From positions 186,001 to 250,000 of the forward strand of contig NZ_ANBM01000004.1 of NCBI RefSeq assembly GCF_002100115.1: DNA of 64,000 nucleotides, given 5' to 3'. The notes below the pieces were generated by a model. That model saw nothing but the letters and a program-made list of their open reading frames with translations. It had not been told where the DNA came from and did no database searches. The DNA comes from Anaerovibrio sp. JC8. GTDB taxonomy: Bacteria; Bacillota; Negativicutes; Selenomonadales; Selenomonadaceae. Positions 59,974-64,000 of the stretch are shown in pieces; position 1 is the first letter of the stretch, and each line of letters starts with the position of its first letter. A program made the translations under genes and the position numbers.

Positions 59974-61612
59974 AACCATAAGCCTCCACTAATTTACTTG
60001 CCATAAACTGCATTGCTTTGTCATTAGGATGCTTTGCTACACCATTATGTTCAACGATATGCTTGTTTCCAGCTTCATCAAGCACGGTGCTATGCAAGCC
60101 ACACAAATAATTATCATTCTGAATAGACTTCAAGGAAATATACTCAGCAGATACTAACTTACAGACTTGCTCCTTGATTTCATCCAGTAAATCATTTTCC
60201 CAAAAATTACCATAAACGAATATCCTTTTATCATTGCCAGCCCGTTCCCTGATATAAGATAACATGTCATAAAAATCATCTACTATAGTGGACATATCCT
60301 GAACATTTTCGCCCAGCTGCAAAACGATAAACTTATAACTGCAAAAATCAAATTTTTCCAATAGCTGAAGTGTCTCATGCCGATCATAACTTTGCATTTC
60401 CCACGTTGCAAAATTAAAAACCTCTGGTGTTATTAAAATCTCGCCACTAAGGCTTTTAGATATAAGATGCACATAATCGGTATCCTTTGCGGAAGCAGCC
60501 ATTCCCCATTCCCCCCACCAATAACCGCATTTACCATGCAAAGAAATCGAATTACCGATAACCAGATATTTCTCTTCATTTGTTAAACAATTGTTAAAAA
60601 TATCATCTTCATATCCATAAACTAGTTTTGCACCGTAATCACATGCTATATCACTTAATTTTAATGAATTAAAACCTTTTGTCGTGATAAGGTAATCTAT
60701 ATCCGGCAAAATATCCAGCGGAAGTTTCCCATTATTGTTGTACAGTATAACCCGAGAATAAACATCTCCCTTATATTTATAATCGTTCAATATTTTCTCA
60801 ATTAATTCCCCATATTTATATGAATCTATAATCAGCAATTGCTTAGAATTTATCGCCAACAAAAACTGTTTAGATATATGTTGCATCAATATTTTGATTT
60901 CATCCGTACTCTCTTCGCCTTGCAAAGATATCAAGTAAATTTCAAAGCCATTATCTTTCAAACGTCTTAAATCTTTGACAAAATCGGAATTTGTGACCTC
61001 ATAATCCTTTTTATAATGCTCTTCAATAAAACGACCAACTTCTTCCAAATTGCGTGGGATAGTCATCGCTTTAATTTTGTCGGTAGGCCAGTACCACCAT
61101 TTTATTTTCTGCAATTTATCAATTACTGGTTTAGGGAACCTGTATTTTATTATCTTTGCCGGCGTCCCTGCGACAACCGCGTAAGGCGGAACATCCTTTG
61201 TAACCACAGAACGTGCCCCTATACATGCGCCATTACCGATGTGTACGCCCCCCATGATCGTACAACCAAATCCAATCCATACATCATTACCTATGACAAC
61301 CTGTTGTTTTTTTCCACCAACTTTGTGATCCAAATAATCCCTTAAGGGAGCATGATTACTTTCTTTATCAAGTTGTTCCATAGGATATGTAGTTAGTCCT
61401 TGAATAGCATGATCCATCCCCAACAAAAACACACTGTCATACGATATAGAACAATAATTTCCTACCATAAGATGCGCAGCACTAATCCCCGAATCAAAAA
61501 ATGATCCACCAATATAACTACCTTTCCCGATTGTTACTATATGATTATCATGGAAATAATATTTCCTAATTTTGGATGGAAAGGGTTCTCCTATCAACAA
61601 TTGGGTTCGCAC
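59963..61612 (-). CDS. Hexapeptide acetyltransferase fused to SGNH-like esterase
   Basis: A 549-residue protein. Residues 15-190: CatB/Vat-like O-acetyltransferase beta helix (GKGSYIGGSFFDSG, VVIGNDVWIGFGCTIMGGVHIGNG, VVAGTPAKIIKYRFP read in parts). Residues about 210-340: an alpha/beta region with no motif I recognise. Residues about 345-545: SGNH-hydrolase pattern (YLVIGNSISLHGK, FIVLQLGENVQDMS with the block-III Gly-x-Asn, and AKHPNDKAMQF with the Asp/His pair). Start GTG 61612 with GAGGTGATTAT; an ATG nearby is out of frame. A synthesising and a removing activity in one chain is notable. Confidence 0.83.
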   Translation of the reverse strand: MRTQLLIGEPFPSKIRKYYFHDNHIVTIGKGSYIGGSFFDSGISAAHLMVGNYCSISYDSVFLLGMDHAIQGLTTYPMEQLDKESNHAPLRDYLDHKVGGKKQQVVIGNDVWIGFGCTIMGGVHIGNGACIGARSVVTKDVPPYAVVAGTPAKIIKYRFPKPVIDKLQKIKWWYWPTDKIKAMTIPRNLEEVGRFIEEHYKKDYEVTNSDFVKDLRRLKDNGFEIYLISLQGEESTDEIKILMQHISKQFLLAINSKQLLIIDSYKYGELIEKILNDYKYKGDVYSRVILYNNNGKLPLDILPDIDYLITTKGFNSLKLSDIACDYGAKLVYGYEDDIFNNCLTNEEKYLVIGNSISLHGKCGYWWGEWGMAASAKDTDYVHLISKSLSGEILITPEVFNFATWEMQSYDRHETLQLLEKFDFCSYKFIVLQLGENVQDMSTIVDDFYDMLSYIRERAGNDKRIFVYGNFWENDLLDEIKEQVCKLVSAEYISLKSIQNDNYLCGLHSTVLDEAGNKHIVEHNGVAKHPNDKAMQFMASKLVEAYGYER

Positions 61613-61632
61613 ATAATCACCTCAATTTGATT

Positions 61633-62805
61633 TCACAAATCTACTCCAGTCAATTCACTAATTTCATCTAATATCTTACGGAATGAAAAATGTGTCTGTA
61701 CATATTCATTACAACGCAATACCATATGTTTGCGCCACGACTCGTCCGCAAGCACCTTTTTGCATAATTCCCTTGCCTCATACTTATTATTAAAGACTGG
61801 AAATAAGTCTTTTGGAAAGCACTTGTCATAATCTTTGTGGTAATCAGAAACCAAGCATGCACTACTGTTTAATATATCTAAAACTCGCCAAGGAAATCCA
61901 TTGACCGCCTGAATGTGGCCAATACATATTCCAATCTTGGAAGAGTTGTATGCATCCATATTTTCTTTAAAACTTTTCACAATTTGATTGGAATAACAAA
62001 GCATTAACTCCGTCTGATAGTAATAATCCGTAGCCCAGTTTCCTGACCCGTATAAATCAAGTCCCAAATCAGCAACCTCAGCTAAAATGCCAATTCTATT
62101 TTCATCACTTAACTCCATCCGAAGTGCAGCAGGAAAAAAATGATTAATTACTTTTTCTGACCTAATTATATTTTGCCTAATAAGATCATGCACTTCAGAA
62201 TATGGGTGCTTTTTAAAATATCGTATAGCCAAACGAAATTCATTACGCTCTTCGTCAGTAGGATTAGTTGACAAAAATGAGTTTACCTCTGTATGCGTCA
62301 AGCGGTTGCTATAGTTCATAAACTTGCTGGCAATATAAACTATATTGGATTTTTTCTCTTTTTCTTCAGGGGTAATCATTGAAAATGGATGACATTCACC
62401 AATTTGATAATCTTTTACACCTATTTTCCTCAAATATTCTACACTGTCTTCTGAAACGCAGAAAAAATATCTGTCTGGATGAGCCTTTATTTTTGATAAA
62501 TTAGGCCAATATAGGTATGAATCGGATGCATAAATCAAAATTGGGCAGTCCACGATCTCACTTAAATCCCAAAAGGCAAAATTAAAAATAATGCAGATAT
62601 CTGGGTTAAATTCCTTCAGCCCAACCACCACATCTTCTTGAATTACGTCCGGCCAATCAACAAAATTACATTGCCTATGAGCTGTATACGCTACTTGATG
62701 CCCTGCAGCTTCAAACGCACGAATAAACGATTCATACCAAGGACCAATTTTAGTATTAGTCACTCCATAATCCGGCCCTGCAAACATCGCCATAAAAACT
62801 TTCAT
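61633..62805 (-). CDS. Glycosyltransferase (CgeB/GT-B-like)
   Basis: A 390-residue protein with a CgeB-like GT-B arrangement: MKVFMAMFAGPDYGV, WYESFIRAFEAAGHQVAY, DICIIFNFAFWD, LDLYGSGNW, and AYNSSKIGICIGHIQAVNGFPWRVLDILNSSACLVSDY read in parts, which is the conserved C-terminal sugar-donor region. C-terminal ELCKKVLADESWRKHM is also typical. No membrane segment. Donor and acceptor unknown; it sits in the last glycan block, between the acetyltransferase and a sugar aminotransferase. Confidence 0.82.
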   Translation of the reverse strand: MKVFMAMFAGPDYGVTNTKIGPWYESFIRAFEAAGHQVAYTAHRQCNFVDWPDVIQEDVVVGLKEFNPDICIIFNFAFWDLSEIVDCPILIYASDSYLYWPNLSKIKAHPDRYFFCVSEDSVEYLRKIGVKDYQIGECHPFSMITPEEKEKKSNIVYIASKFMNYSNRLTHTEVNSFLSTNPTDEERNEFRLAIRYFKKHPYSEVHDLIRQNIIRSEKVINHFFPAALRMELSDENRIGILAEVADLGLDLYGSGNWATDYYYQTELMLCYSNQIVKSFKENMDAYNSSKIGICIGHIQAVNGFPWRVLDILNSSACLVSDYHKDYDKCFPKDLFPVFNNKYEARELCKKVLADESWRKHMVLRCNEYVQTHFSFRKILDEISELTGVDL

Positions 62806-62844
62806 TCTGCCATCCCATCCATTCTCTTTTTGACTGCAAATTCT

Positions 62845-63942
62845 TTATACGAAACTGTTAATCATCTTAATAACATAGCCTATTTCTTCATCCGTCATAC
62901 CATAATACATTGGCAGGCTAAGCTGTGTAGCTGATATTTCCTCAGCAACAGGATAATCACCTTTTGTGAAGCCTAAATCCTTATAGCATTCCTGCATATG
63001 CATTGGAATAGGATAATGCTTATTAGTGCAGATACCAGCTTCATTCAGCCATTTTTCCAATTCATCCCTACGCTTGCACCTTATTCCAAAAATATGCCAC
63101 ACTGGAACAGTATACTCTGGAACATATGGCAAAATTATCTCTGGATTATCAATACCATCCATATACAATTTAGCAATACGTCTACGTTCCTTATTCATCT
63201 TATTCAAATAGGGAAGTTTAGCCGTCAGGAAAGCTGCCTGTAATTCATCGAGTCGGGAGTTATTGCCTTTATAAATGTGATGATATTTGTAATCTGAACC
63301 ATAGTTCCCAAGGGCCCTTACCTTATCAGCTATGTCCTTGTTATTTGTAATTACTGCACCGGCATCGCCTAATGCTCCTAGATTTTTACCAGGATAAAAA
63401 CTAAAGCCAGCTCCATCGCCAAATGTGCCAATTGAATGTCCTTTATAGGTTGCACCATGTGCTTGTGCACAGTCTTCTACCACAAATAAATTATATGTTT
63501 TAGCCAAGTCCATTATCGGATCCATATCACACGCCTGGCCATACAAATGTACTGGCATAATAGCTTTGGTTTTATCTGTTATAGCAGGCTCAATGCGAGT
63601 TACATCAATATTAAAAGTTCTGATATCAGGCTCAACAAATACAGGGTTAGCTCCAACATAAGTCACTGCCAAAGCAGTTGCAATGTAGGTATTTGACGGC
63701 ACAATTACTTCGTCACCTTCACCAATGCCTAAAGCCTTTAAAGACAACATCAAGGCATCAAGGCCATTACCTACGCCTACGCAATATTTAGAATTACAAA
63801 ACTCCGCAAAAGACGTTTCAAAGGCCTCATCTTCTATGCCCTCTATATACCAAGAACGGCTAAAAACACGATCAAACGCTTTCCTTAATTCTCCGTCTAA
63901 TTCGCATTCCATAGGTTTAAAACTAACAAATGGCACTTTCAT
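62845..63942 (-). CDS. Sugar aminotransferase, FdtB/QdtB-like (DegT/DnrJ/EryC1 family)
   Basis: A 365-residue PLP enzyme: [39 protein letters not shown] lysine in [16 protein letters not shown] (Lys186), then [27 protein letters not shown] read in parts, matching FdtB/QdtB 3-aminotransferases (dTDP-3-amino-3,6-dideoxyhexose). The [11 protein letters not shown] block separates it from the WecE- and Per-like genes. GGAGG precedes the ATG at 63942. The isomerase that should precede it is not visible in full; only the tail of an upstream frame is. Confidence 0.9.
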   Translation of the reverse strand: MKVPFVSFKPMECELDGELRKAFDRVFSRSWYIEGIEDEAFETSFAEFCNSKYCVGVGNGLDALMLSLKALGIGEGDEVIVPSNTYIATALAVTYVGANPVFVEPDIRTFNIDVTRIEPAITDKTKAIMPVHLYGQACDMDPIMDLAKTYNLFVVEDCAQAHGATYKGHSIGTFGDGAGFSFYPGKNLGALGDAGAVITNNKDIADKVRALGNYGSDYKYHHIYKGNNSRLDELQAAFLTAKLPYLNKMNKERRRIAKLYMDGIDNPEIILPYVPEYTVPVWHIFGIRCKRRDELEKWLNEAGICTNKHYPIPMHMQECYKDLGFTKGDYPVAEEISATQLSLPMYYGMTDEEIGYVIKMINSFV

Positions 63943-63963
63943 GCTCTAAGTGTCCTCCATTGA

Positions 63964-64000
63964 TTACGCCATTGGGCCGCCCAGTGTATTCCACTTAACA
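63964..64000 (-). CDS. Possible 3' end of an upstream gene
   Basis: The minus strand at the right edge reads VKWNTLGGPMA followed by a stop at 63964, 21 bases before the aminotransferase start. It could be the tail of a gene in the same operon, but eleven codons are too few to name it. Confidence 0.3.
   Translation of the reverse strand, partial: VKWNTLGGPMA

Noticed and set aside
1-64000. CRISPR arrays, tRNA, rRNA, insertion sequence transposases
   Set aside because: I looked for regularly spaced repeats, cloverleaf-like stretches and transposase motifs and saw none.

Overview
The window reads as part of a chromosome of a motile, flagellated anaerobe with moderate GC. The best guess is a Negativicutes/Selenomonadaceae-type bacterium, based on flagellin style, strong GGAGG ribosome sites and the kind of surface-glycan genes present. 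No rRNA or housekeeping marker is here to prove that. Almost every gene is on the minus strand; the only clear plus-strand gene is a fucosyltransferase-like gene at 57.9 kb. The window is one large flagellin and surface-glycan island with small toxin-antitoxin or defence-like inserts.

Layout, left to right (transcription mostly runs right to left). 0-2 kb: UDP-galactopyranose mutase and a RelE/ParE-Phd toxin-antitoxin pair. 2-7 kb: two flagellins behind a sigma-28-like promoter. One has a very large variable region and the other carries a zinc-protease (HExxH) domain, i.e. a flagellinolysin. 7-13.8 kb: a cytidylyltransferase-HAD fusion, a methyltransferase-LicD fusion and a second HAD fusion. 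13.8-25.6 kb: a tightly packed operon with two KASIII, two ACPs, an AMP-ligase, LuxE- and LuxC-like reductase components, two short-chain dehydrogenases, a metallo-beta-lactamase-fold hydrolase, two acyltransferases and a split transketolase. It looks like an unassigned acyl/aldehyde pathway feeding glycan decoration. 25.6-44.8 kb: three kinds of glycosyltransferase, methyltransferases, two sugar aminotransferases, a UDP-uronate-type epimerase, LicD, and a cytidylyltransferase fused to an SHMT-like domain. 45-50.3 kb: an AT-rich insert with a zinc-ribbon protein, a DUF2971 protein, a DUF4143 ATPase, HipBA and a lone MNT-type nucleotidyltransferase. 50.3-57.7 kb: UDP-glucose dehydrogenase, then a glycerol-phosphate-like set (phosphodiesterase, TagD-oxidoreductase fusion, metallophosphoesterase, CDP-glycerol-type transferase with a seven-repeat propeller). 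57.9-64 kb: fucosyltransferase-like gene, GT2, acetyltransferase-SGNH fusion, another glycosyltransferase and a third sugar aminotransferase.

Together the genes would make, activate and attach elaborate sugars bearing phospho-linked groups, methyl groups and acyl groups, presumably to flagellin or to a surface polysaccharide. Three separate CTP-activation systems occur. Twelve proteins of otherwise unrelated type carry the same kind of small Rossmann module (YGxGxxG near one end), the most striking recurrent pattern of the window. Two glycosyltransferase genes are interrupted at 7-base homopolymers, and an old ugd fragment lies at 38.9-39.1 kb. Functions are assigned from motifs read by eye; no database search was possible.
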